Below the pieces are notes generated by a model. It did no database searches. It worked only from the letters and a program-made list of their open reading frames with translations, and was not told the DNA's origin. DNA of 64,000 bases from Lachnospiraceae bacterium (lineage in GTDB: Bacteria > Bacillota > Clostridia > Lachnospirales > Lachnospiraceae). The DNA lies in assembly GCA_017450485.1 (NCBI GenBank), contig JAFSTN010000024.1, positions 124,001-188,000 of the forward strand, written 5' to 3'. Of the stretch, positions 1 through 9,111 are shown one piece after another. Every line of letters starts with the position of its first letter. Positions within the stretch are counted from its first letter, which is position 1. The position numbers and the translations under genes were made by a program.

Positions 1-1112
1 TCTGCCTGTCCGTACATCTGGAGGCAAAGACCGCATATCTGTGCAAGGTACTGGCAGCAGGCGGCGCTGATATGTATGTAACCGGATCCAATCCGCTTTC
101 CACGCAGGATGATGTGGCAGCTGCGCTTGTGGATGACGGACTGGAAGTACATGCATGGTACGGAGCTACCGATGAGGAATACGAATCACATATCAGAAAT
201 ACCCTGATGAACGGACCGAACATCATAATCGATGACGGCGGAGATCTGGTAAATATGGTTCATTCCGAGATGCCCGAACTCATTCCGAATATAATCGGCG
301 GATGTGAAGAGACCACCACAGGCATCATCAGGCTGGAGGCCATGAATAAGGCCGGTGCGCTTAAGTTCCCTATGGTCAGGGTCAATAACGCTGACTGCAA
401 GCATCTGTTTGATAACCGTTACGGTACGGGTCAGTCGGTTTGGGACGGGATCAATCGTACCACCAACCTCATCGTTGCAGGTAAGATCGTGGTAGTGGCA
501 GGCTACGGATGGTGCGGTAAGGGTACTGCCATGAGAGCCAAAGGGCTGGGCGCCAGAGTCATTGTGACCGAGATAGATCCCATCAAGGCTATAGAAGCCG
601 TAATGGACGGATTCGATGTAATGCCTATGAACAAGGCAGCCGCACTTGGTGATTTCTTCGTAACCGTTACGGGCTGCGATAAGGTTATAGATGAAGAAGA
701 CTTTGCCGTTATGAAGGATGGTGCCATTCTGTGTAATGCCGGTCATTTCGACTGCGAGATCGATATGGCGGGATTGCGTCAGATAGCGGTTGAATCCCGT
801 GAAATGCGCAATAACATTATGGGTTACAAGCTGCCTACCGGTCAGTGGATATACATACTCGGTGAAGGCAGACTGGTAAATCTCGCGTGCGGCGACGGTC
901 ACCCGGCCGAGATCATGGACATGAGTTTCGCCATTCAGGCACTCTCAGCCAAATATCTCGTAGAGCACGGATCGGAGCTGACAGAGAAGCTCATCGACGT
1001 ACCGGTAGAGGTAGACAGAGATGTGGCTACACGTAAGCTTAAGTTCCTGGGTAAAGAGATAGACGTACTCACTCCGGAGCAGGAGAAGTACCTGAACAGT
1101 TATGCACTGTGA
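1..1112 (+). CDS. ahcY: Adenosylhomocysteinase, 5'-truncated by the window edge
   Basis: S-adenosylhomocysteine hydrolase splits SAH to adenosine and homocysteine with tightly bound NAD, recycling the by-product of methylation in the cytosol. The reading frame is open from base 3, so the gene enters from the left and the first in-frame ATG (72) is internal. Visible family landmarks are YVTGSNPLSTQDD near the start, the substrate-region stretch DDGGDLV, the NAD-binding GYGWCGKG loop at about bases 501-524, and the C-terminal end at Tyr-Ala-Leu, close to the usual K-Y end. About 370 residues are present of the usual 415-430. Any SAH or SAM riboswitch would lie outside the window. Identification is secure. 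Confidence 0.97.
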   Translation, partial: CLSVHLEAKTAYLCKVLAAGGADMYVTGSNPLSTQDDVAAALVDDGLEVHAWYGATDEEYESHIRNTLMNGPNIIIDDGGDLVNMVHSEMPELIPNIIGGCEETTTGIIRLEAMNKAGALKFPMVRVNNADCKHLFDNRYGTGQSVWDGINRTTNLIVAGKIVVVAGYGWCGKGTAMRAKGLGARVIVTEIDPIKAIEAVMDGFDVMPMNKAAALGDFFVTVTGCDKVIDEEDFAVMKDGAILCNAGHFDCEIDMAGLRQIAVESREMRNNIMGYKLPTGQWIYILGEGRLVNLACGDGHPAEIMDMSFAIQALSAKYLVEHGSELTEKLIDVPVEVDRDVATRKLKFLGKEIDVLTPEQEKYLNSYAL

Positions 1113-1148
1113 TCATACAGGCATCGGGACAGTGACAGGAGGAATAAC

Positions 1149-1262
1149 ATGCTGGTAGTACTCGGAGGAGGACTCCTCATAATCATCTTGGCAGTAGTCA
1201 TATCCGTGGTCAGCACATTTGTATCATCGGTGGCTGCCGCAGTTGATGACGAAGAGGATTGA
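1149..1262 (+). CDS. Small single-span membrane peptide, 37 aa
   Basis: A short reading frame with a consensus AGGAGG ribosome site at 1137-1142 and ideal 6-base spacing to the ATG. It encodes a hydrophobic span of about 25 residues rich in Leu, Ile and Val, beginning with a Gly-Gly-Gly turn, then an acidic tail (DDEED). It lies 36 bases after ahcY and may share its transcript. The strong ribosome site and the clean membrane-span-plus-acidic-tail design favour a real small membrane protein. No family is recognised and no function is proposed. Confidence 0.55.
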   Translation: MLVVLGGGLLIIILAVVISVVSTFVSSVAAAVDDEED

Positions 1263-1310
1263 CAGAGAACAGAGAAAAAGCCGACAGATCGAGCGACCGG
1301 GATCTGATGG

Positions 1311-2282
1311 TCAGATGACTTCGGGAACGACCCACAGCCCCAATAATCTGGCGATCAGATACAGAATGATCAGATGTACCGGATAGAAGGCATAGAACAG
1401 ATACTTCATGCCGCGTCCGCGTTCGTGGTTATATCTGCTGATGAAAGGTACAGCGAGGATGGAGGCTATCTCAATAGGGTGGGACAACAGTGTCAGTACC
1501 ACGCCGCCTGAGATGATCCGGTCTATATCATTCTTTTTATACATATACATGGCCGCAATGGCTATTATACCGGCTGACCTGTAGTCTGTTTTACACAGGT
1601 CGGCGATCAGTGCAGTCACTGACATGATGATGAGATCGGCGCACAGTATCAATGCTGTGCGCTCGCTATATTCCCTGTAGATATAGTTGATAAGCGCGAA
1701 TATAACGATCAGAGTGATCACACCTGCTGCCCAATAGAGTACGACCTGCGGCAAAGGAAAAGAGAGCGACTTGTGGATCAGCGTATTCCTGGTACGCCAG
1801 AAGGCATAAGCCGGAACGATAATCAGCGGTAATATCTTAAGCAGCAGTTTCGGAACCGGACCGGTACCTTTTTCATCAAGGGCTTTGAAAGCCCAGAGCA
1901 TCAGAACCCCGAGCAGCAGAGTCCAGTATACGTTTTGGTGGTCTTTCCAGAAAACAGTTCCGTAGAAAGCCAGATCGAACGGGATTTCCGAAACAATCGC
2001 AAACCCCAGCATCCGTGCTGCATATTTAAGCGGGCTGCGGGTATGCATGATACCTTCGACGAGCATAAAACAGTAAATGGGAAATGCCGGTCGTCCCAGA
2101 CATCTGAGGATTGAATAGATAGCGTTGGTGGCCGATGTGATATTTGCCATACCGGGAAGCCGGATGAGTATGGCGTATCCGATATGATCCAACAGCATGG
2201 AAATGATAGCGATGAGCTTTATGTCCTGAGCTGTCAGGCCGGGTGTTTGGATCTTTCTGACGGAAGTAGTAGTTGGACTCAT
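1311..2282 (-). CDS. TraX-family membrane protein
   Basis: Polytopic membrane protein of the TraX family, named after the F-plasmid pilin N-acetylation protein; chromosomal Firmicutes members are probably membrane acyltransferases, but their substrate is unknown. The N-terminal signature is clear: KLIAIISMLLDHIG, then RPAFPIYCFMLVEG, then a SEIPFDLAF stretch, all typical of the family. About eight hydrophobic spans are visible. The ATG at 2282 was chosen; a TTG at 2300 extends the frame by six residues but overlaps the likely -10 box. It is divergent from the DUF308 gene with only 40 bases between starts. The last residues hold an amphipathic LLGLWVVPEVI tail. Nothing looks broken. Confidence 0.85.
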   Translation of the reverse strand: MSPTTTSVRKIQTPGLTAQDIKLIAIISMLLDHIGYAILIRLPGMANITSATNAIYSILRCLGRPAFPIYCFMLVEGIMHTRSPLKYAARMLGFAIVSEIPFDLAFYGTVFWKDHQNVYWTLLLGVLMLWAFKALDEKGTGPVPKLLLKILPLIIVPAYAFWRTRNTLIHKSLSFPLPQVVLYWAAGVITLIVIFALINYIYREYSERTALILCADLIIMSVTALIADLCKTDYRSAGIIAIAAMYMYKKNDIDRIISGGVVLTLLSHPIEIASILAVPFISRYNHERGRGMKYLFYAFYPVHLIILYLIARLLGLWVVPEVI

Positions 2283-2288
2283 AGGAGA

Positions 2289-2297
2289 AGTATAGCA
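2289..2297 (-). promoter_or_regulatory. Extended -10 promoter for the TraX-like gene
   Basis: Read on the minus strand the bases give TGC-TATACT, a good extended -10 (TGn-TATACT). Only six bases separate it from the ATG at 2282, so transcription would begin at or next to the start codon and the mRNA would be leaderless. No Shine-Dalgarno is seen ahead of that ATG, which agrees. There is no clear -35. Confidence 0.35.
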
Positions 2298-2322
2298 CAA
2301 AACGAAACACAGGAGACATCAA

Positions 2323-3120
2323 ATGAAAGCAAAGGATAATTCGGAAATGAGTATTACCGGAACTAATGGGGAAACAACGGAAAAGACATCCAGAGGGGTG
2401 ACGAATCTGGTTGTCATACTGACGGCACTGGTATTCATCGCATTGTCTGCCGTGGTACTGTTCATGCCCGAGGCGGGATTCAAACCTTCATATCTGTGTT
2501 ATGTGGTGGGAGCCGCCGTCATAATAGTGGGTATTGTCCAGATCGTCAGATATTTCGTCAATGATGCATACCGTAATATGAACGAATACGGGTTCTCCAT
2601 AGGTACCCTGCTGTGTATACTCGGCATATGCATCCTGCTCAGAGCCGAAGTGATCAGCGCCGTGATCGATCTCGTACTCGGAGTGGTTGTGCTGCTGATG
2701 GGCATAGTGATGCTTCAGCATTCGCTGGACCTAAAGCGTATGTCCGATGCGGTATGGGGACTTGTGATAGTGATCTCCGCTCTGGTCATAGCATGCGGTG
2801 TGGTTCTGATCCTCAAACCCTCACCCCTGCAGATATCCTATGACACGATCATATGGTGGACAGTGCTGGTATCCTCGGCACTGGGCCTGCTGGTCAATAT
2901 ATATACGATGATCCGCATAGCACTGTACACTCATAAAGAAAAGAAACAGGCCACACAGGCACACAGCGCTGATCCCGCTATTCAGGAATCCCGGACAGAT
3001 ACGGCTACCGCTCAGACGACAATCACCGATGAATCCGGAGTTTCCGAAACCGATGTTTCCGAATCCGGAGTTTCCGAATCCGGTGTAACCCCTGTGACGG
3101 AAGGGGACCCCGTTTTATAA
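2323..3120 (+). CDS. DUF308/HdeD-like membrane protein
   Basis: Membrane protein of 265 residues with about 25 polar N-terminal residues, then six hydrophobic spans arranged in pairs, as in the HdeD/DUF308 family. In enterobacteria HdeD is linked to acid resistance; in Firmicutes the role is unknown. The start ATG has an AGGAG site at 2311-2315 with 7-base spacing. After the last span (about residue 200) follows a polar, Thr/Ser/Glu-rich cytoplasmic or surface tail of roughly 60 residues. This ends in four five-residue repeats (ESGVS type) encoded by a 15-base tandem repeat, which is likely to vary in copy number. The gene is monocistronic or first in its transcript. Confidence 0.75.
   Translation: MKAKDNSEMSITGTNGETTEKTSRGVTNLVVILTALVFIALSAVVLFMPEAGFKPSYLCYVVGAAVIIVGIVQIVRYFVNDAYRNMNEYGFSIGTLLCILGICILLRAEVISAVIDLVLGVVVLLMGIVMLQHSLDLKRMSDAVWGLVIVISALVIACGVVLILKPSPLQISYDTIIWWTVLVSSALGLLVNIYTMIRIALYTHKEKKQATQAHSADPAIQESRTDTATAQTTITDESGVSETDVSESGVSESGVTPVTEGDPVL
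3031..3090 (+). repeat. Four 15-bp tandem repeats in the DUF308 gene tail
   Basis: Units are GAATCCGGAGTTTCC, GAAACCGATGTTTCC, GAATCCGGAGTTTCC and GAATCCGGTGTAACC. They keep the reading frame and encode ESGVS, ETDVS, ESGVS, ESGVT. Units 1 and 3 are identical, which suggests recent slippage or unequal exchange. Confidence 0.9.
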
Positions 3121-3143
3121 ATCCTTTATGTCTTTTTCACTTT

Positions 3144-3172
3144 TTGACAGTGGTTTTTTGACGGCTGATACT
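3144..3172 (+). promoter_or_regulatory. Sigma-A promoter for the DUF1846 gene
   Basis: TTGACA at 3144-3149, exactly 17 bases, then GATACT at 3167-3172. The predicted start of transcription is near 3179, giving a leader of about 37 bases before the ATG at 3216. Confidence 0.6.
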
Positions 3173-3215
3173 GTAAGATTGATTAGTGTTGATTTATACA
3201 GAAGGTACGGGTTTT

Positions 3216-4703
3216 ATGAAGATCGGATTCGATAATGACAAATACCTCTCGATGCAGTCAGAGCATATAAGGGAGAGGATATCCAAGTTTGATAATAAGC
3301 TGTATCTGGAGTTCGGCGGAAAGCTTTTCGATGATTATCACGCATCGAGAGTCCTTCCGGGATTTCATCCCGATTCCAAGCTTCAGATGCTGATGCAGCT
3401 GAAGGACCAGGCTGAGATCGTGATAGCGATCAACGCCGAGGATATAGAATCCGGCAAGATGCGCGGAGATTACGGTATCACCTATGATATGGACGTGCTG
3501 AGGCTTATAGATGCTTTTCAGAGCAAGGATCTCTATGTCGGCAGCGTGGTTTTGACTATGTATAATTCTCAGCCCGAGGCAGTAGCTTTCGAAAAGCGCC
3601 TCAATGAGCTAGGGATTCGTACTTACAGGCATTATAAGATCCCCGGATATCCTTACGACACCGCTTCGATAGTCAGTGATGAGGGATACGGACGCAATGA
3701 TTATATAGAAGCTTCGAGACCTCTGGTGGTAGTTACCGCACCGGGCCCCGGGAGCGGTAAGATGGCTACCTGTCTGTCCCAGCTCTATCACGAGTACAGA
3801 CATGGCATCAAAGCCGGATATGCGAAGTTTGAGACTTTCCCCATATGGAATCTGCCACTGAAGCATCCTGTCAATCTGGCATACGAAGCAGCCACCGCCG
3901 ATCTGAAGGATGTGAATATGATCGATCCTTTCCATCTCGAAGCATACGGGGAGACTACGGTCAATTATAACCGTGATATCGAGATATTCCCGGTAGTCAA
4001 ATCAATGCTTGAGATGATCATGGGAACCAGCCCGTACAAGTCACCTACGGATATGGGCGTGAATATGGCCGGTAACTGTATCGTGGATGATGATGTCTGC
4101 CGTAACGCATCCCTGCAGGAGATCATCCGAAGATACTACAAGGCACTTAACGATAAGAGGATCACCGGCGAGACCAAGGATGATATCCGTAAGCTGGAGC
4201 TCCTGATGAACCAGGCCGAGATCACGATCGAAGACCGCAAGGTCGTCGGAGCCGCACTTGAGAAAGAGAAGAAAACCGGCCGTCCCGCAGCTGCGATCGA
4301 GCTGCCCGACGGAACGATAGTGACCGGCAAGACCGGAGATCTGCTCGGACCGTCAGCGGCTATGATACTGAATGCGATCAAGACACTTGCGGGTATTGAT
4401 GACGAGCTGGAGCTGATATCTCCCGAGTACATCACACCTATTCAGACATTGAAGACAGACTATCTGGGCAGCAATAATCCCAATCTGCATATGGATGAGA
4501 TCCTCATAGCGCTCTCGTCTTCGGCAGGCACCAATGAGCTGGCGGCCGAAGCGATCAGGCAGCTTCCGAAACTTCGCGGATGTGACGCACATTCCACGGT
4601 TATACTGTCTGCGGCCGATACCGGTATTTACCGCAGACTGGGCATCCAGCTGACATGTGAACCCAGATACGAGGAGGAAGACCGTTTGTACCATAAGCTG
4701 TAA
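3216..4703 (+). CDS. DUF1846 domain-containing protein
   Basis: Cytosolic protein of 495 residues that matches the DUF1846 family from end to end. The N-terminus KIGFDNDKYLSMQSEHIRER and the motif FGGKLFDDYHASRVLPGF are hallmarks. A PGPGSGKMATCLSQLYHEY stretch at about residue 183 is a nucleotide-binding-like loop, and conserved family members have a phosphate-binding fold of unknown substrate. The ATG at 3216 is preferred over a TTG ten codons upstream because family members start with M-K-I-G-F. The protein is of normal length and widespread in anaerobic Firmicutes. The biochemical role is not established. Confidence 0.9.
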   Translation: MKIGFDNDKYLSMQSEHIRERISKFDNKLYLEFGGKLFDDYHASRVLPGFHPDSKLQMLMQLKDQAEIVIAINAEDIESGKMRGDYGITYDMDVLRLIDAFQSKDLYVGSVVLTMYNSQPEAVAFEKRLNELGIRTYRHYKIPGYPYDTASIVSDEGYGRNDYIEASRPLVVVTAPGPGSGKMATCLSQLYHEYRHGIKAGYAKFETFPIWNLPLKHPVNLAYEAATADLKDVNMIDPFHLEAYGETTVNYNRDIEIFPVVKSMLEMIMGTSPYKSPTDMGVNMAGNCIVDDDVCRNASLQEIIRRYYKALNDKRITGETKDDIRKLELLMNQAEITIEDRKVVGAALEKEKKTGRPAAAIELPDGTIVTGKTGDLLGPSAAMILNAIKTLAGIDDELELISPEYITPIQTLKTDYLGSNNPNLHMDEILIALSSSAGTNELAAEAIRQLPKLRGCDAHSTVILSAADTGIYRRLGIQLTCEPRYEEEDRLYHKL

Positions 4704-4731
4704 TAAGGTGCCGGTTTATATTAGGAAAACA

Positions 4732-7173
4732 ATGGATAACAATCAGAATCGTAACATACCCCCGAACAACAGAAACAACGGACCAGGCGGAAACAACAAT
4801 AACAACAATGACCGGAATCCCCGCCGTCAGAGCGTGTTCATGTTCATATTGGCAGCGCTTATGACGCTGCTGATGGTTTCGTACTTCATGCGGCTGATCA
4901 ACGGTTCGGGAACCCAGGAAGTAAGCTACAACGAGTTCATCGAGATGGTAGAAGCCGGTGAGATCGAGAAGGTTTCGATCGGATCCGACAGGATAGAGTT
5001 TAATAAGAAATCCGCCGAGAGTACCTCTCCCGACATGAGCAGTCTGTTCTTCTATGCCACATCCCCCACCGATAAGGTATATTTCACAGGCAAGATCGAA
5101 GAGGATGACACACTTACGGCGAGACTTCTCGACGCGGGCATCGAGGTCAGTGGCGAGGTATCGGACGGATCCAGTATTATCATGTCCATTTTGCTCACGT
5201 ATGTCCTGCCCATTCTGCTGATGTGGGTACTGCTGAGTCTTCTCTTCCGCAAGATGAACAAATCCGGAGGCGGATTCATGGGCATGGGATTCGGCAAGTC
5301 CAATGCGAAGGTATATGTTCAAAAGGAGACCGGTGTGACTTTTGCCGATGTGGCCGGCGAGGATGAAGCCAAGGAGTCTCTTGTTGAGGTCGTGGATTTC
5401 CTTCACAACCCCGCGAAGTATTCCAAGATAGGTGCGAGACTGCCGAAGGGTGCATTGCTGGTAGGCCCTCCCGGTACAGGTAAGACTCTTCTGGCCAAGG
5501 CTGTTGCGGGTGAGGCGCATGTACCGTTTTTCTCGCTTGCGGGATCCGACTTCATAGAGTTGTATGTCGGTGTAGGTGCATCACGTGTCAGAGATCTTTT
5601 CCAGGAAGCGGAGAAAAATGCGCCGTGTATAGTGTTTATAGATGAGATCGATGCGATCGGACGAAGCCGTGATTCCAAGTACGGCGGTGGTAATGAGGAG
5701 CGTGAGCAGACTCTGAACCAGCTGCTGTCGGAGATGGACGGATTTGACGGCAAAAAGGGCATCATCATCCTGGCAGCGACCAACCGTCCCGAGATACTGG
5801 ATAAAGCATTGCTCCGTCCCGGCCGTTTCGACAGACGTATCATCGTGGATAAACCGGACTTAAAGGGACGCGTGGAGATACTTCAGGTTCATTCCAAGGA
5901 TGTCCTGATGGATGATTCGGTGGACTTAAACGAGATAGCTCTGGCAACCAGCGGAGCTGTAGGTTCCGATCTGGCCAACATGATCAACGAAGCCGCTATC
6001 AATGCAGTAAAGGAAGGCCGGAATCTGGTCAGCCAGAAGGATCTGTTCAATGCCGTTGAGCAGGTGCTCGTAGGAAAAGAAAAGAAAGATCGCATCATGA
6101 GTGCCGAGGAGCGTAAGATCGTATCATATCACGAGGTCGGTCACGCATTGATCGCAGCACTTCAGAAAAACTCCGAGCCTGTACAGAAGATCACGATAGT
6201 ACCCCGAACCATGGGAGCACTTGGCTATGTAATGCAGGTACCCGAAGAGGAGAAATATCTTAATACCCAGGCTGAGCTCCACGATATGCTGGTAGGTCTG
6301 CTGGGCGGACGTGCTGCCGAGGAGATCGTATTTGATACCGTCACCACCGGTGCCGCCAATGATATAGAGAAGGCTACTTCCATAGCCAGATCCATGGTCA
6401 CCCAGTACGGCATGAGCAAGAGATTCGGTCTGATGGGATTGGAGACCGTGGAGAGCAGATATCTGGACGGCAGACTTGCGCTTAACTGCTCCGACGTGAC
6501 GGCAGCAGACATAGACGAAGAAGTCATGAAAATCCTGAAGGACTGCTATAAGGAGGCGAAGAAGCTGCTCAAGGAGAACCGCTCCCTGATGGATAAGCTG
6601 GCAGGCTTCCTGATCAAAAAAGAAACGATCACCGGTAAGGAGTTCATGAAGATATACCGCAAGGCAAAGGGCCTGCCCGAGCCCGCTGAGGAGGATGACG
6701 ACAAGTCCGGAAGCAAGGGTGGTCGTATCAACGAGAAGGACAAGAAAGCCGGAGACCTGCTTGATCCCGATATCGATAAGTATCTCGAGGAGCTGGAGGA
6801 AGAACTCGAGAACGACAGAAAGAAGGAAGAGGAAGCGAAGGCGAAGGCGGCTTCAAACCCTGCCGGCAGTGAAAAAACCGCCGAACCAGCAGAGGATTCG
6901 GATGCTGAGAACAGAACCGGCGGAGAAGAAGCGGCGGAAACCGAACCGGAAACGTTACCCCAGACCGTGGAAGCACAGGTCAAAAAGTCGTTCCAGGCTG
7001 TAGTAGACGATAAGATATCCGTGACCAGATCCGAGACCATCGAATATGAAGCCAGAGAGGATACGGAGACAGGTACCTACTCCGCGCCGGAGACAGAGGA
7101 ACCGGATGATCCCGATGATGACGGATCCGGTAATGACGGAATACCTTCCGGAGGGGTTTTCTCCGGGCGATAG
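4732..7173 (+). CDS. ftsH: ATP-dependent zinc metalloprotease FtsH
   Basis: Membrane-anchored AAA+ protease that extracts and degrades misassembled membrane proteins and short-lived regulators. Seen in order: an Asn-rich N-terminus, span 1 at about residues 34-53, an extracytoplasmic domain, span 2 at about 149-170, Walker A GPPGTGKT at 245-252, Walker [10 protein letters not shown], an Arg-finger region RPGRFDRR, and the M41 zinc site HEVGH at 467-471 with a downstream Asp in [12 protein letters not shown] 4732 has an AGGA site. The protein is 813 residues because an acidic, low-complexity tail of about 160 residues (Glu, Asp, Ala, Lys) follows the protease domain. The tail is unusual in length and probably disordered. 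Confidence 0.97.
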   Translation: MDNNQNRNIPPNNRNNGPGGNNNNNNDRNPRRQSVFMFILAALMTLLMVSYFMRLINGSGTQEVSYNEFIEMVEAGEIEKVSIGSDRIEFNKKSAESTSPDMSSLFFYATSPTDKVYFTGKIEEDDTLTARLLDAGIEVSGEVSDGSSIIMSILLTYVLPILLMWVLLSLLFRKMNKSGGGFMGMGFGKSNAKVYVQKETGVTFADVAGEDEAKESLVEVVDFLHNPAKYSKIGARLPKGALLVGPPGTGKTLLAKAVAGEAHVPFFSLAGSDFIELYVGVGASRVRDLFQEAEKNAPCIVFIDEIDAIGRSRDSKYGGGNEEREQTLNQLLSEMDGFDGKKGIIILAATNRPEILDKALLRPGRFDRRIIVDKPDLKGRVEILQVHSKDVLMDDSVDLNEIALATSGAVGSDLANMINEAAINAVKEGRNLVSQKDLFNAVEQVLVGKEKKDRIMSAEERKIVSYHEVGHALIAALQKNSEPVQKITIVPRTMGALGYVMQVPEEEKYLNTQAELHDMLVGLLGGRAAEEIVFDTVTTGAANDIEKATSIARSMVTQYGMSKRFGLMGLETVESRYLDGRLALNCSDVTAADIDEEVMKILKDCYKEAKKLLKENRSLMDKLAGFLIKKETITGKEFMKIYRKAKGLPEPAEEDDDKSGSKGGRINEKDKKAGDLLDPDIDKYLEELEEELENDRKKEEEAKAKAASNPAGSEKTAEPAEDSDAENRTGGEEAAETEPETLPQTVEAQVKKSFQAVVDDKISVTRSETIEYEAREDTETGTYSAPETEEPDDPDDDGSGNDGIPSGGVFSGR

Positions 7174-7179
7174 AATAAT

Positions 7180-9015
7180 ATGGCTTTTGACATAAGCGAA
7201 GAATTAAAGAAACTGCCTCATAACCCCGGCGTCTACATCATGCATGACGCCGGGGATACTATACTCTATGTGGGTAAAGCCGTGGACCTGCATAACAGAG
7301 TGCGCTCGTATTTCCGCAAGATCGTGGGCCGGGGTCCGCAGATAGACCGCATGGTCGAACAGGTGGCATACTTTGAATACATCGTCACTGACTCCGAACT
7401 TGAGGCTCTGGTACTCGAGAACAATCTGATCAAGGAGCATTCCCCCAAGTACAACACCCTGCTTAAGGATGATAAGACTTATCCTTATATTAAGGTCACC
7501 GTTGATGAGCCCTATCCGAGGATCCTTTTTTCCAGAGAAATGAAAAAGGACCGTTCGAAGTATTACGGCCCGTTTACATCGGCTCAGGCGGTAAGGGAAA
7601 CAATCGATCTGCTGAATAAGCTGTATCGACTCAGAAACTGCAATCGGGTTCTGCCACGGGATATAGGAGTGGAGAGGCCTTGCCTGAATTACCATATAAC
7701 CCAGTGCGATGCGCCCTGCCAGGGCAGCATATCCCGGGAGGAGTACAGGGAGCGCATAAACGGAGCACTGGATTTCCTGAACGGAAACTACAGGCCCATC
7801 ATCAGATCTCTCGAAGAACGCATGAGACAGGCATCGGATGAGATGAACTATGAAGAGGCCGCACGGCTCAGGGATCTGCTGGACAGCGTCAGAAGTGTTA
7901 CCCAGAAACAGAAGATCACCGATTCCGACGGCGAAGACAGGGATGTTATAGCTATGGCAAGGGATGCGGAAGACAGCGTGGTACAGGTATTCTTCGTGCG
8001 TGACGGCAGGCTGATCGGCCGGGAGCACTACTATATGGAGAACACCAGTGACCAGGAGGACGGTTATATACTGCAGGAGTTTGTGAAGCAGTTCTATGCG
8101 GGTACTCCTTTTATACCCAAAGAGCTGATGCTGCAATGTGAGATAGAGGAACGGGAGCTGATAGAATCCTGGCTTAGCGAAGTAAGGGGAAGCAGAGCAT
8201 ATATCCTGACTCCCAGACGGGGAAGCAGAGAGAAATTCGTGGAGCTGGCGGCACAGAATGCCAGACTGGTCCTTGACCGTGATAAGGAGCGTATCCGCAG
8301 GGAGCAGGCACGGACCACGGGGGCGGTCACGGAGATCGGCGAGTGGCTCGGCTTGAACGGCCTTAAGCGCATGGAGGCATATGATATATCCAATACCAGC
8401 GGGTTCGCAAATGTCGGCAGCATGGTGGTCTACGAAGACGGGCAGCCGAAGAGGAGTGATTACCGTAAGTTCAGGATCCGAAGTGTGTCCGGACCGGATG
8501 ATTACGCATGTATGAAGGAAGTCCTGAGCCGAAGGTTTACGCATGCCGGTGAAGACAGCAGATTCGGCGTATATCCGGATATCATATTGATGGATGGAGG
8601 CCGCGGTCAGGTCAACATCGCATTGTCTGTTCTGGAGGAGCTGAATATAGATATACCTGTGGCAGGCATGGTCAAAGACGACAACCACCGGACCAGAGGC
8701 TTGTACTTCAACAACATCGAGATCCCCATAGACACGCACTCCGAAGGCTTCAAGCTGCTGACCAGGATACAGGATGAGGCTCACAGGTTCGCAATCGAGT
8801 ATCACAGGTCGCTTCGCTCGAAGACACAGGTTCATTCGGTGCTGGATGAGATACCGGGTGTGGGACCGGCCAGACGCAAGAGCCTGATGAAAGCGTATGA
8901 ATCCATAGAGGCTCTCCGCGATGCAGCACCCGGGGACATAAGCGAGAGGGCAGGTATTCCGCTCAATATTGCTGCTTCCATTCACGAGTATCTGAACCGT
9001 CGCGAGGACGAGTAA
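7180..9015 (+). CDS. uvrC: Excinuclease ABC subunit C
   Basis: UvrC makes both incisions in UvrABC nucleotide excision repair. The 611-residue protein has the GIY-YIG nuclease at the N-terminus (GVYIMHDAGDTILYVGKA), a Cys-rich RPCLNYHITQCDAPC stretch, the UVR domain that binds UvrB around residues 205-240, an RNase-H-like second nuclease domain with the YDISNTSG and DGGRGQV motifs, and C-terminal helix-hairpin-helix repeats (EIPGVGPARRKSLMKAY). The length is standard. It follows ftsH by 6 bases without a good ribosome site, so translational coupling with ftsH is likely. Confidence 0.97.
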   Translation: MAFDISEELKKLPHNPGVYIMHDAGDTILYVGKAVDLHNRVRSYFRKIVGRGPQIDRMVEQVAYFEYIVTDSELEALVLENNLIKEHSPKYNTLLKDDKTYPYIKVTVDEPYPRILFSREMKKDRSKYYGPFTSAQAVRETIDLLNKLYRLRNCNRVLPRDIGVERPCLNYHITQCDAPCQGSISREEYRERINGALDFLNGNYRPIIRSLEERMRQASDEMNYEEAARLRDLLDSVRSVTQKQKITDSDGEDRDVIAMARDAEDSVVQVFFVRDGRLIGREHYYMENTSDQEDGYILQEFVKQFYAGTPFIPKELMLQCEIEERELIESWLSEVRGSRAYILTPRRGSREKFVELAAQNARLVLDRDKERIRREQARTTGAVTEIGEWLGLNGLKRMEAYDISNTSGFANVGSMVVYEDGQPKRSDYRKFRIRSVSGPDDYACMKEVLSRRFTHAGEDSRFGVYPDIILMDGGRGQVNIALSVLEELNIDIPVAGMVKDDNHRTRGLYFNNIEIPIDTHSEGFKLLTRIQDEAHRFAIEYHRSLRSKTQVHSVLDEIPGVGPARRKSLMKAYESIEALRDAAPGDISERAGIPLNIAASIHEYLNRREDE

Positions 9016-9023
9016 AACTTCCT

Positions 9024-9052
9024 TTGGCAGGTGGCTTATGGTATCATATAGT
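9024..9052 (+). promoter_or_regulatory. Promoter for the hprK operon
   Basis: TTGGCA at 9024-9029, 17 bases, TATAGT at 9047-9052. The transcript would start near 9059 and carry a short GC-rich leader to the hprK ATG at 9112. Confidence 0.5.
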
Positions 9053-9111
9053 GGCAGGTGCCGGTGGGGCCGGCATCCGTGTTTTACGACTATTTGTATC
9101 AGGAGGTATAT

